Made by a program: the position numbers and the translations under genes. From Desmonostoc vinosum HA7617-LM4 (lineage in GTDB: Bacteria; Cyanobacteriota; Cyanobacteriia; Cyanobacteriales; Nostocaceae), in assembly GCA_019359515.1 (NCBI GenBank), contig JAHHHC010000040.1:1-57679 (forward strand): a stretch of DNA of 57,679 nt, written 5' to 3'. Positions within the stretch are counted from its first letter, which is position 1. The number at the start of each line of letters is the position of its first letter. Of this stretch, positions 41,817 to 50,639 are shown in pieces. The notes below the pieces were generated by a model. The model was not told the DNA's origin. It saw only the letters and a program-made list of their open reading frames with translations, and ran no database searches.

Positions 41817-42173
41817 ATCCCCTCCCCAGTTTTACCACCTAATGTTTTAGATCAGCTGTTCCACATAAAAGTTGCAAGTTTCGTGTAGACTGTTGACCAA
41901 AGAAGACCGAGAGACGCGGCAAGGCGATGAGGCAGTCGGAGTGAATGGTTTCAAGAAAGCAAATTTATGAGTTTCTTTTTGTCCTCGTGCCTTTTTCGAT
42001 GTCAACAACCCTCATGAGTGATTTTGCAATACTAGATGTGTTTTAGCTTAATAAATATCTCCAAATTTTCTTTAACGAAATCCGCTATCTTGGGAAAAGA
42101 TTTAGACTAAAAACGCAGTTTTTTAATAAACGCAGTTTTGTAATTTTTCTTAAAGTATCCCTTTTGACTAACA
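41817..42173. other. Intergenic region, 357 bp
   Basis: Divergent promoter region for the kinase gene and the 162-residue gene. A short direct repeat AAACGCAGTTTT occurs twice near 42111 and 42129. A GC-richer stretch at 41910-41950 (GAGACGCGGCAAGGCGATGA) resembles dispersed repeat debris. No ORF or hairpin of note. Confidence 0.45.
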
Positions 42174-42662
42174 ATGGCACCTAAACTAAGTAATTCAGTT
42201 GCATGGCAGCAAGCTGAACTCCTCATGCAGCCTGCTTTTATTCGCGTCATCGATAATATTCGCAAGCAGCTAGATGCATCTTCTTGGATTGGAACTTATC
42301 AAGATGTACTGATTTGGCCGCCTAGCACCACTAATGAAATCAAAGCATTGGTCACTAATTTATTGCAAGAAATAGAAACTGCAACACCAGAACAAGCAGA
42401 TGAAATCAGAGAAACTCTTGCTCGTCTGCCAATGCCCTATCCAGGATATCATCTGCACTTGCAACGTCAAGAGCAGCAAGTAGGTATCGATATGTGGGAA
42501 TTGTGTTATCAAGTGTGCTTTCGCAATTACAGTTCAGATGATGAGACGGTTGATATTGATACTAGTTTAATTGATGAGTTCGGTGAAGTGGATTGGCAGC
42601 GTTTAGATGAGAAAGCAAGGGATATGGTTGAGGAGGTGTTTTTAAGTTTACCAGAGGGATAA
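42174..42662 (+). CDS. Soluble protein, unrecognised
   Basis: 162 residues, acidic, probably cytosolic. MAPKLSNSVAWQQAELLMQP, FIRVIDNIRKQLDASSWIGT, LIWPPSTTNEIKALVTNLLQ, then YPGYHLHLQRQEQQVGIDMW and a very acidic C-terminus (SSDDETVDIDTSLIDEFGEV). It looks like a conserved cyanobacterial hypothetical of mixed helix/strand type. I cannot assign a function. Standalone gene. Confidence 0.75.
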   Translation: MAPKLSNSVAWQQAELLMQPAFIRVIDNIRKQLDASSWIGTYQDVLIWPPSTTNEIKALVTNLLQEIETATPEQADEIRETLARLPMPYPGYHLHLQRQEQQVGIDMWELCYQVCFRNYSSDDETVDIDTSLIDEFGEVDWQRLDEKARDMVEEVFLSLPEG

Positions 42663-43039
42663 TAACTAGCTGCTATTGACTACCAATTACTAGCTTTTCT
42701 TAACTGAACAAGCGAACTCTTGCTGCGATAAATGCCGCAGTTGGGGCTGGGCTTTGTCCAATTGCTTGCCTAGACGTTATGCTGCACTATCTTGTACTCT
42801 AATTTATGAGACTGATGGTGTCATGAATAAAAAATACCATTAATCTCTTCGCTTACCTACGGAATCTGGGTTGTGAGATCAGCTTGACTAGTACTGGTAT
42901 TAGATAAATTTAGTGGCTAACCCATAGCGTGGTTAAAACCAGATTATTGGCTGCTAACGGCTAAAATTTTAAGCTAAACTAAATTTCTTCATACATTACA
43001 AAAATTAGCTATCAATAATTAGTATTTTCTGGAGTATTT
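42663..43039. other. Intergenic region, 377 bp
   Basis: No ORF of note and no strong repeat. AT-rich near the end, with GGAG at 43031 serving as ribosome site for the next gene. Nothing further seen. Confidence 0.45.
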
Positions 43040-44764
43040 GTGGAAATATTCACTATAGATACATCTTGTGTTCTAAATTTGCTTAATACTCATGAATCGG
43101 TAGACCAAGAACTTGTTGTGCTGTTGAAATTTGGCTTTATGGATGCTGTGAAGTTAGTAGTAACAGAACAACTATCAGCAGAGGTTATTGGGAATGCAGG
43201 CAACCAAAGACCAGAAATAGCACAACGTATAGGTATTCTTCCTGTTCACAGCGTTTCTCCACAACGATGCGCTGAACGTGATTCGCTGGCTCAAAACTTG
43301 TTTCAAAAATTTTGGTCAAATGCAGTACCGGGTTCTGGTAATGCCGAACATGGCTATCGTGATTGTTTGCATCTGGCTTCACATAAACTATGCGGTGGTA
43401 ATGTCTTTGTAACCCGTGATGAGACACTCCGTAAAAAAGTGAGAACTCATGGGGGTAGTTTTGGAATCATAACATTGTCTCCTACGGAAGCTGTTGCTAG
43501 AATCCAACATGAGTTGTTGCCTTTAGCTCAAACAGAGGTATCATCGCCAGTTATTAGACTTTCTCAAGCAGACGATAAAGACGCGCTCAAAAATCTTTTA
43601 GAGCCGCTAAAAAATTTTTACTTAGACTTTGATAATTGGTTAAGTAAAACGTTAAATGATCAAAATGCCCGTATTAACATAGCTTCAATCGAAAATAATC
43701 CTATCAGCGCAATAGCTATTTGGAAGAAAAAAGATCAACTAACAGCTAAACTTTCTTTATTTTACATAACACCTGAAAGCCGAAAAACAGGGTTAGGTCA
43801 GCATTTATTGTTTTACTGCATAAGGGAGTGGATTGAAAATCGTTTTGAAAAAGTTATTGTAACTACATCACAGGAAAATGCAGAACTTTTAACATTTTTT
43901 ACACGATATGGTTTTCGCATAGAAGGAATTTCTCAACGTAGATATCAGCGTATAAATGGAAAGAGTTCTGCGGAGCTTGTTCTTGCCAAACATTTCTTTT
44001 ATCAACGCATTACGGAAGCAGATATAAATATTTTCATCAACAATTTAGTTTCTACAATTTTTTCTGTTCCCAATAATGAAAATATTATAGCTAATAGTAA
44101 TTGGTTTGTTCCTCCTCTAAATATAAATATCCAAGCTAAATTACATGAGACTAACTCAAGCAAGAGACTAATCTTATATACTAATAATGACCAAGAAATT
44201 AATAATTTTGCTATTTCTGATTTAGAAAAACTTTTCTATCCAGTTCGATTTGCTTTTAATAATCGGTTAGCCTATCTTGTACCAATTCAACCGAGATGGG
44301 CTAATAAAATGATACAAATTAATAACACCCAAACACAATTAAATAGTTATGCTTATGATAGACTTTTTCTTCGTACAGACAATGTTTATTATTGTTATCC
44401 TTGGTATGCTGACAAAGATGTTGTTGGTGCGCCAATATTATTTTACATCTCAAGCCCAGAAAGTATAATTGGTGGAATAGGTTATATTCTTGAACGCCAT
44501 ATTGCTTTACCTGAAGACCTTTTTTTAAAATTTGGAGGTATTGGCGTATATCAGATACATAATATTCAGAATCATATTAAACAAAAAGGCTCTAGTATAG
44601 GGTGTGCAATGGCGCTAAGATTTGGTTGGTGGGTACCATTTACTAATCCAATTTCTCGTTCTAGATTAAACAAATTTGGTATTAAGGGTGTCCCTCAACA
44701 TATGCAAAGTATTAGCTATCAGCAATATGAGGATATTCTAAAAGAAGGGGGATTAGAATGGTAA
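43040..44764 (+). CDS. PIN-GNAT fusion with C-terminal PUA-like region
   Basis: 574 residues, GTG start with GGAG five bases upstream. Residues 1-150: PIN-type nuclease fold (FTIDTSCVLNLL with Asp7, VTEQLSAEVIGN, GYRDCLHLASHKL, VFVTRDETLRKK). Residues about 168-315: GNAT acetyltransferase (ITPESRKTGLGQHLLFYCI acetyl-CoA loop, TSQENAELLTFFTRYGFRIE). Residues about 330-574: a conserved-looking domain with ILFYISSPESIIGGIGYILE and LFLKFGGIGVYQI, which I read as a possible PUA/ASCH-like fold. It faces a separate ASCH gene, convergent, 63 bp away. The fusion of RNase-like and acetyltransferase domains suggests a toxin or defence effector. Low GC relative to neighbours hints at transfer. Confidence 0.75.
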   Translation: MEIFTIDTSCVLNLLNTHESVDQELVVLLKFGFMDAVKLVVTEQLSAEVIGNAGNQRPEIAQRIGILPVHSVSPQRCAERDSLAQNLFQKFWSNAVPGSGNAEHGYRDCLHLASHKLCGGNVFVTRDETLRKKVRTHGGSFGIITLSPTEAVARIQHELLPLAQTEVSSPVIRLSQADDKDALKNLLEPLKNFYLDFDNWLSKTLNDQNARINIASIENNPISAIAIWKKKDQLTAKLSLFYITPESRKTGLGQHLLFYCIREWIENRFEKVIVTTSQENAELLTFFTRYGFRIEGISQRRYQRINGKSSAELVLAKHFFYQRITEADINIFINNLVSTIFSVPNNENIIANSNWFVPPLNINIQAKLHETNSSKRLILYTNNDQEINNFAISDLEKLFYPVRFAFNNRLAYLVPIQPRWANKMIQINNTQTQLNSYAYDRLFLRTDNVYYCYPWYADKDVVGAPILFYISSPESIIGGIGYILERHIALPEDLFLKFGGIGVYQIHNIQNHIKQKGSSIGCAMALRFGWWVPFTNPISRSRLNKFGIKGVPQHMQSISYQQYEDILKEGGLEW

Positions 44765-44827
44765 ATAACTCTATGTTTAGTCTACTAAAAACTTTAGTAT
44801 AGGACGACTAGAACACTTGAAAAGCCA

Positions 44828-45325
44828 CTAGTAGATGAATAGGTTTAATTGTTTACTGAGGCGTCCTTTCTGCATCAATTCATTTCTGCAATCTTCTAGT
44901 ACATTAATCCATTTAGTATGAATATACCAATCCTCGCGCCAATTGATTGTAGCTTGTGGAGGTGTAAAACCAGAACAGAGTTTATATATTTCGTTCAAAT
45001 GCAACTCAGGAAAGGTAAAATTGCGGTAGATTAAAGTACCATATGCAAACTCACATTTATCAAAATAGCTATCGTAAAACTCTTTTTCTACCGCCATCAT
45101 AGAATGATACTGTTCCCACATCTGGGGAACAGGTAAAGATATAGTTCTATCTGCTATGAATCCTCCTCTAATAACAGCATCAGGAGCAGTTTCATATAAA
45201 AGAATAAGATCACCCAACTCCATGCCAATTGGACGTTTTCGCAATTCAATAGTTTTTACGCCAGAGATAATGCGTTCAGCATATATTCGCTTGATACTTA
45301 AAGCTTTTATATATTTAGTTTGCAT
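44828..45325 (-). CDS. ASCH-domain protein
   Basis: 165 residues from ATG 45325, with GAGG about 7 bases upstream; the longer open frame to 45361 is less likely. ASCH (PUA-like) signature: IKALSIKRIYAERIISGVKT, IELRKRPIGMELGDLILLYE, AVIRGGFIADRTI, then a helical extension ending RLSKQLNLFIY. ASCH domains bind RNA or modified nucleotides. Convergent with the PIN-GNAT gene; both have AT-rich codon use. Likely partners, but not proven. Confidence 0.82.
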   Translation of the reverse strand: MQTKYIKALSIKRIYAERIISGVKTIELRKRPIGMELGDLILLYETAPDAVIRGGFIADRTISLPVPQMWEQYHSMMAVEKEFYDSYFDKCEFAYGTLIYRNFTFPELHLNEIYKLCSGFTPPQATINWREDWYIHTKWINVLEDCRNELMQKGRLSKQLNLFIY

Positions 45326-45467
45326 AAAGACCTCGTAAATTAGTAGCTCTCCTGTAATCATCCAGAGTAAATACTATATCAGCAAAAAATCTCTATCTGC
45401 ATAACGAGCTTTGCGATTAAGTACAACATCCAGTAAAGATCGCACCTCGCTTGGTATAAGTTATTCT

Positions 45468-45608
45468 CTAAACCTGCAAGTATTCTCTAAACCTGTAATG
45501 CTTGTCTTGAGCTTGAACTAATGCCTGACGTGGCTTGCTTTGATTAAACAAAAATACACTAATCAGTACATTAGTATCAAATACGAACCGTCGATTAGTC
45601 GTCATCAT
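45468..45608 (-). pseudogene. PIN-family toxin gene fragment
   Basis: The minus-strand frame reads MMTTNRRFVFDTNVLISVFL FNQSKPRQALVQAQDK, a classic PIN N-terminus (FDTNVLIS with the first Asp), then runs into out-of-family sequence and a stop. An 18-bp direct duplication (TATTCTCTAAACCTG at 45463 and 45481) lies at the break. Further along (about 45370-45450) a frame reads RSLLDVVLNRKARYADRD, which could be a later part of the same gene. Full-length relatives are about 135-145 residues. Dead. Confidence 0.7.
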
Positions 45609-45639
45609 TCAAAATCGATGTTCCCGCGTCCCCCTCTGG

Positions 45640-45775
45640 GTGACGCTCCTTCTCCTGACGGAGACGCTACGCGAACGTCGCTCTAAGCAAAGCTATGCCG
45701 TAGGCTTTACGCTCTTGAGATCGCCAGTTGCCTGCGGAGGGAAACCCTCCTTTACTCACTGGACTCACTGCGTCG
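45640..45775. repeat. Dispersed GC-rich repeat block, inverted relative to 758-926 and 15050
   Basis: 45680-45712 (GCTATGCCGTAGGCTTTACG core) is the reverse complement of about 860-893. 45730-45770 (TGCCTGCGGAGGGAAACCC) is the reverse complement of the block near 15060-15090. No gene. It lies between the PIN remnant and the TPR gene. Confidence 0.75.
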
Positions 45776-45824
45776 ATCAAAACGCCAAATATTAAAAACC
45801 TACCCCTGTCAGTACTCCCCACTC

Positions 45825-47477
45825 TCAAGAGAGACGATCGCGAAGAATTGCCAGATTGTCACGACAAGTGATAGTTTGGGGATGATCTGCTCCTAAGTGG
45901 CGATCGCAAATTTCCCAAGCTTGCAGATATAAAGATTCGGCTTCTTTGTAACGTTCTAGAGACTCGTAGAGATACCCCAGGTTACTCAGACTAGTAATCA
46001 CATCAGGATGCTCGTTTTCTAATAGGCGTTGTCTCAGTTGCAAAGCTTGCTGATATAAAGGTTCCGCTTCCTTGTACCTTCCTTGGAATTCGTAAAGATA
46101 TCCTAAGTTGTTGAGGCTAGTTGCAACGTCAATATGTTGCTCTCCCAGCAAGCGACGCCTTAACGCCAATGCTTGTTGATATAAAGGTTCCGCTTCTTTG
46201 TGCTTTCCTTGGGAGTTGTAAAATAATGCCAAGTTATTAAGGCTAGTTGCAACATCAACATGTTCTTCACCCAGCAAGCGACGCCTTAACGCCAATGCTT
46301 GTTGATACAAAGGTTCCGCTTCTTTGTACTTTCCTTGGGAATTGTAAAATAATGCCAGGTGATTAAGGCTAGTTGCAACATCAACGTGTTCTTCACCCAG
46401 CAAGCGACGCCTTAACGCCAATGCTTGTTGATACAAAGGTTCCGCTTCTTTGTACTTTCCTTGGGAATTGTAAAATAATGCCAGGTGATTAAGGCTAGTT
46501 GCAACATGAGGATGTTCCTCTCCCAAGCGTTTTTTCATGACTTCTGGACATTGCTCATACCAAAGTGTTGCTTGGTCGGATAATCCTTGAATTTGATAAA
46601 ATTTAGCAATACCAATGAATGGTAAAATCAAGTCTTCATCGTTAATATACTGAAGAAAATTATTAGTTGCCTCTGTCAGATGAGGTATCGCAGAGGCAAT
46701 ACTATCAATTTGCGTCAAAGTTAGAGAATCACAAATATCTTTGGCTACTGTAATTACGACTCTGCAAAAAGTCCGTTTTAGCTCTTCTGCTTGAGCTAAC
46801 TCTGCTATCTGGCGTTGGAAAAATTCTCTTAATAGTGGATGCTGTTGGTAAAATCCTGCATCTGAACGCTGGAGCAAACACAGACTTATGAGGATATCAT
46901 CTTTGACTGCCTCTATTTTCTGGGGGTCTTCCCCTGATAAGCACTGTTCGACTAACTTCTGGGGTATGGGTGCAACAGCAAATAAACTTAACACACAACC
47001 CAACTGTTTATCTGCGTCTGATAATTCTTGCCAGATTAACTCAAAAGCTGTTAACACCCCCTGTTGTACTGCTGCTGTTTCAGCTGGGGGGTGTTGTTCT
47101 TGTCGCTGCTTATCGAATCTCTCTAACATTTCTGTGAGGGAGAGGTCTGGCTTTTGTGTTAAGTATCGCCCGATTAACTCTAGTCCTAAAGGCAAATACC
47201 CCAGCCGTTCACATAACTGCAACGCTACTATTTCACCGCGCGGTCTTTCCCCTGATTCCTGTGTTTGTACAGGGGGGGAACTTGACTCCTCACTGCCTTC
47301 TGGAGATTGAGGGATTTGGTCATTACTACCTTCTGGAGATTGAGGGGTTTGGTCATTCTCCTTTTGAATTCGTTCTGTTCCAATCAGCGATTTGAATAAT
47401 TCTAGGGCTGCTTCAGGTTGCAGCGCATCCAAGGACAATTGTGTTGTGTGTTCCAAGTTTTGATCTGCGATCGCCAT
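45825..47477 (-). CDS. TPR protein, N-terminally truncated STAND/NB-ARC relative
   Basis: 550 residues. Residues 10-40 (TTQLSLDALQPEAALELFKS) and 83-107 (CERLGYLPLGLELIGRYL) match the distal NB-ARC region with its GxP motif. Between them is a 40-residue Pro/Ser insertion with an 11-residue duplication (SPEGSNDQIPQSPEGS). The winged-helix-like part runs about 140-230. Residues 318-530 are five kinesin-light-chain-type TPR units of 42 residues, three nearly identical. The P-loop, Walker B and effector domain expected upstream are absent, and a stop codon (TAA) lies 3 bases before the ATG. Either a degenerate STAND sensor or a free-standing TPR adaptor. Confidence 0.75.
   Translation of the reverse strand: MAIADQNLEHTTQLSLDALQPEAALELFKSLIGTERIQKENDQTPQSPEGSNDQIPQSPEGSEESSSPPVQTQESGERPRGEIVALQLCERLGYLPLGLELIGRYLTQKPDLSLTEMLERFDKQRQEQHPPAETAAVQQGVLTAFELIWQELSDADKQLGCVLSLFAVAPIPQKLVEQCLSGEDPQKIEAVKDDILISLCLLQRSDAGFYQQHPLLREFFQRQIAELAQAEELKRTFCRVVITVAKDICDSLTLTQIDSIASAIPHLTEATNNFLQYINDEDLILPFIGIAKFYQIQGLSDQATLWYEQCPEVMKKRLGEEHPHVATSLNHLALFYNSQGKYKEAEPLYQQALALRRRLLGEEHVDVATSLNHLALFYNSQGKYKEAEPLYQQALALRRRLLGEEHVDVATSLNNLALFYNSQGKHKEAEPLYQQALALRRRLLGEQHIDVATSLNNLGYLYEFQGRYKEAEPLYQQALQLRQRLLENEHPDVITSLSNLGYLYESLERYKEAESLYLQAWEICDRHLGADHPQTITCRDNLAILRDRLS
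45888..46526 (-). repeat. 126-bp tandem repeats coding TPR units
   Basis: Five in-frame 126-bp units inside the TPR gene. The three central ones are almost identical in DNA (shared GCCAATGCTTGTTGATA, CTTTCCTTGGGA and so on), indicating recent unit duplication or gene conversion; the outer two are more diverged. Confidence 0.85.
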
Positions 47478-47840
47478 GATTTAGATATCCTACCCCACCC
47501 CTATGACCCTACGTATGCTTAGATTTTAGAGAAAATCTCAAGTTATATGCAAAACATCATAAAAATTTAGCTTTAGAATATTTTTTGCGATCGCGCTCCA
47601 ACTCTGCAAATGCGTGGTTACTTGCAGCCTTCTACTCAGACACGATTTATGACATGATTATGAATATAATGGGCGGTTCTATTGGTTTTTTAGTTTTTAA
47701 AGTGGAAAGCTAAATAATACAAGCCCAGCCTATTTAGTAGCGCCAGTTCAGGCAACAGGATATACCTGTATAGTACTCCCAGCATAGAGAACTGGCAAAG
47801 TTAAAAGATGCTGGTTCCTTAGCACTCAGCACTCGGTATT
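47478..47840. other. Intergenic region, 363 bp
   Basis: Divergent region between the TPR gene and the HAD gene. One HIP1 site; short unconvincing ORFs; no residual P-loop-coding sequence in frame with the TPR gene that I can read. Confidence 0.45.
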
Positions 47841-48491
47841 ATGCAACGACCAAAAGTGATTTTTTTAGATGCTGTTGGCACACTCTTTGGTGTCAAAGGC
47901 AGTGTCGGTGAAGTTTATAGCCAGATGGCCCAAGATTTTGGTGTTAATGTTTCTGCCGAGATATTAAATACAACCTTCATTGAAAGTTTTAAGGCAGCGC
48001 CACCACCAATATTTCTAGATACAGACAAGCAAGATATTCCTCAACGAGAATTTGACTGGTGGCGAATCATTGCGCTCAATACCTTCGAGAGTGCAGGTGT
48101 TCTCAAAGAATTTTCTGACTTTTCAGCTTTTTTTAGCGAACTATACATCCACTTTGGCACTGCCGAACCCTGGTTTGTCTATCCTGATGTCTCCTCAGCT
48201 TTGATTAACTGGCAACAGCAAGGAATTGAACTAGGGGTATTATCCAATTTTGACTCCCGGATTTATTCAGTATTGCAAGGTTTGGGGCTGAGAACATTTT
48301 TTAAAACTATTACCATTTCTACTCAAGCACGCGCAGCTAAACCTGATCCACAAATTTTTGCTGTTGCTTTGAAAAAACATAAATGCCTACCAGAGGAAGC
48401 ATGGCATATTGGTGACAGCATTACAGAAGACTACTATGGTGCTAAGGCAGCTGGTTTAAAAGCCGTTTGGATTGACCGTAAAAATAATTAA
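47841..48491 (+). CDS. HAD-like hydrolase (HDHD3/REG-2 type)
   Basis: 216 residues. HAD motifs: I VIFLDAVGTLF (nucleophile Asp10), II LSNFDSR, III AAKPDPQIF (Lys) and IV WHIGDSITEDYYGAKAAG. A C1-type cap (about 18-100) lies between motifs I and II. Motif I is DxV rather than DxD, so the usual general acid/base Asp at +2 is replaced, as in HDHD3/REG-2-like members. Substrate unknown. Lies just upstream of the orphan CRISPR leader. Confidence 0.88.
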   Translation: MQRPKVIFLDAVGTLFGVKGSVGEVYSQMAQDFGVNVSAEILNTTFIESFKAAPPPIFLDTDKQDIPQREFDWWRIIALNTFESAGVLKEFSDFSAFFSELYIHFGTAEPWFVYPDVSSALINWQQQGIELGVLSNFDSRIYSVLQGLGLRTFFKTITISTQARAAKPDPQIFAVALKKHKCLPEEAWHIGDSITEDYYGAKAAGLKAVWIDRKNN

Positions 48492-48600
48492 TGTGAATTA
48501 GTAACTATTAGGCCATACTGTTTCACTTTAAGATTGACATAAATAGGGAGCAGGGGGAAAGAATTAGAGACAAATCATTTGTATTAGGTATTTCGTGAAA

Positions 48601-48854
48601 TGGTATCAACCAGTAGGTGTTTTTCAAACAACATAGAATTTTGTGCCTGAAAAGCCTATTCTCTCTAGCTTTGAACCCTCTTTGAGGAGTTTAGAGGTTG
48701 ACACCACCACCCCAAATCCTTACCAGAATCGCTTTTGAGGTTATTTATGATTCTTGCGATCTTGACAACCAAACCTCTGAAAAGGTATCTTAGCTATAGG
48801 TTGCAACTATTGAACCTTGAAAACCAAATATATCAAGCCTCACAGACCCCAGCG
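48601..48854 (+). promoter_or_regulatory. CRISPR leader, array 2
   Basis: 254 bp, same length as the array 1 leader and about 92 percent identical by hand count, with no indels. Differences concentrate near the two edges. The inverted pair TGGTATCAACC / GGTTGACACCA is kept with one mismatch. This ties array 2 to the type I-D cas genes 15 kb away. Confidence 0.88.
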
Positions 48855-49831
48855 GTTTTAATCAACTAAAATCCCTATTAGGGATTGAAACCCAGCACTT
48901 GTGAAATAGTTAATTAAATCTAAGGTTTTAATCAACTAAAATCCCTATTAGGGATTGAAACAAGAATCACCGCCCCCCTAGAGCCAGGATATTTAGTTTT
49001 AATCAACTAAAATCCCTATTAGGGATTGAAACGCCTAATTCTATGCCAACTTCACTGTCTAAAATGTTTTAATCAACTAAAATCCCTATTAGGGATTGAA
49101 ACCTGGTGGAAATGGTGGGGTAACTGCTAGTGGCTCAGTTTTAATCAACTAAAATCCCTATTAGGGATTGAAACCAATCAGTTTTAAAAATCTTAGACAA
49201 GCCTTACGTTTTAATCAACTAAAATCCCTATTAGGGATTGAAACACTCTTCTTCTGCTACTGGTAATGTGCCTTGTTTGGTTTTAATCAACTAAAATCCC
49301 TATTAGGGATTGAAACACATAAATGAAGTAATAATCGAGGTGTGTTCTACAGAAGTTTTAATCAACTAAAATCCCTATTAGGGATTGAAACAGACATTTC
49401 CCTAGCTTTTGAAAGGACGGGATGCCCCGCCTTTGTTTTAATCAACTAAAATCCCTATTAGGGATTGAAACGCCGTAGCACTTACCTGTTCCGGGTGCCT
49501 ATCCCAGGTTTTAATCAACTAAAATCCCTATTAGGGATTGAAACTTTTGAGAACAAACGTATCCGAAACTAAAGCAAGTTTTAATCAACTAAAATCCCTA
49601 TTAGGGATTGAAACAATTGCAGCTTGACCCTAACAATGCTCGCAAAGGGTTTTAATCAACTAAAATCCCTATTAGGGATTGAAACTCCTGCAATGTGAAG
49701 CTAGCAACATTATAAATACCGTTTTAATCAACTAAAATCCCTATTAGGGATTGAAACAATTCTTCTGGTAGTTGATGGGGTTTTAACTGTCACTGTTTTA
49801 ATCAACCAAAATCCCTATTAGGGATTGAAAC
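48855..49831 (+). CRISPR. CRISPR array 2, type I-D-like, 14 repeats, no adjacent cas genes
   Basis: 14 repeats of 37 nt (start GTTTTAATCAACTAAAATCC, end GGGATTGAAAC) and 13 spacers of 33-43 nt. Repeat starts: 48855, 48925, 48996, 49066, 49138, 49208, 49280, 49355, 49435, 49508, 49578, 49649, 49721, 49795. The repeat differs from array 1 at positions 9, 13 and 14 only; the hairpin half and the 8-nt tag are identical. The last repeat has one further change. I see no spacer shared with array 1. Confidence 0.98.
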
Positions 49832-49902
49832 TTATCGGTACTCCCCTATCAAACGGTTAGTCTTAAGTTACTTTCTGTTAAGTGGTTTAGTTAACGTAAA
49901 AA

Positions 49903-50343
49903 TTACGAATTGTTTTGTCGAGGATATGTTAACGTCCAGTTTTGCCTGTCATTTAGCTGAGAGTACAAACCTTGCATAATCAACCTCAGCGCAACGCGAG
50001 TTCTCACAAAGTCTCTCACTAGATGAGTTCCAGGCTGAGCAAATACGTTATCTAACTGTTGACTGTAGCCAAATGACTTGGAGCAGTAATTACCAACACC
50101 TTTAACTGTTAGGATAAAAAATGGTGCTTGCTTGTACTCATTGGGAACCATAAAAATTCCGTACACTCGATGTCCACCACGCCACGGTTGAACGACAACT
50201 TTAGTTGCAGGGATTTGTATTTTTTTGGTTTTTGATGCTAAAAATGCTTCAGAATTACAATCGGAATCGTTGAGAGGCCACCAAAATATAACAACAAACA
50301 GCGAGAATAGCACAACTAAAATGTAGGTCAACAGACGACGCAT
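49903..50343 (-). CDS. Membrane-anchored protein, unrecognised
   Basis: 146 residues. An N-terminal membrane helix (about 4-23, LLTYILVVLFSLFVVIFWWP) then a soluble extracytoplasmic part: IQIPATKVVVQPWRGGHRVY, FMVPNEYKQAPFFILTVKGV, TRVALRLIMQGLYSQLNDRQ. Two Cys (at about 29 and 87) might pair. No family recognised. Last gene of a leftward set of exported proteins, 296 bp from the preceding gene and separated from it by a terminator-like hairpin. Confidence 0.7.
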   Translation of the reverse strand: MRRLLTYILVVLFSLFVVIFWWPLNDSDCNSEAFLASKTKKIQIPATKVVVQPWRGGHRVYGIFMVPNEYKQAPFFILTVKGVGNYCSKSFGYSQQLDNVFAQPGTHLVRDFVRTRVALRLIMQGLYSQLNDRQNWTLTYPRQNNS

Positions 50344-50493
50344 AAATTAATAAAAAAGTAAATTATTGACATGGCGAAAGTTAGATTTTATATGGATTTG
50401 TAGATTTGTATCTGTAGCATTAGGCCATGATTTCTAACCGTCAATGCCTAAAAACTTATCAAATTGAGAAACAAAACTGAACGAAAAAAAAAA

Positions 50494-50520
50494 TTGGGTA
50501 AGGATTTCCACTTTACCCAA
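50494..50520 (-). terminator. Rho-independent terminator
   Basis: 8-bp stem (TTGGGTAA / TTACCCAA) with an 11-nt loop. On the minus strand it ends in a run of ten T-equivalents. It lies about 120 bases downstream of the stop of the 244-residue exported protein (50640) and closes that operon. T residues also follow on the plus strand. Confidence 0.8.
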
Positions 50521-50639
50521 CTTTTTTAAATGTAGAATGCTTGACTGTTGACAAACAACCTCTCGCATCCATCAAAATGACTTTTTCTCTCTGCTCCCCT
50601 GCCTTTAAAGCGATGGGATATTTATTTATTTGTCAGTCC

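Noticed and set aside
45825-47477. Active STAND NTPase defence protein
   Set aside because: P-loop and Walker B are missing, and an in-frame stop lies just upstream of the ATG.
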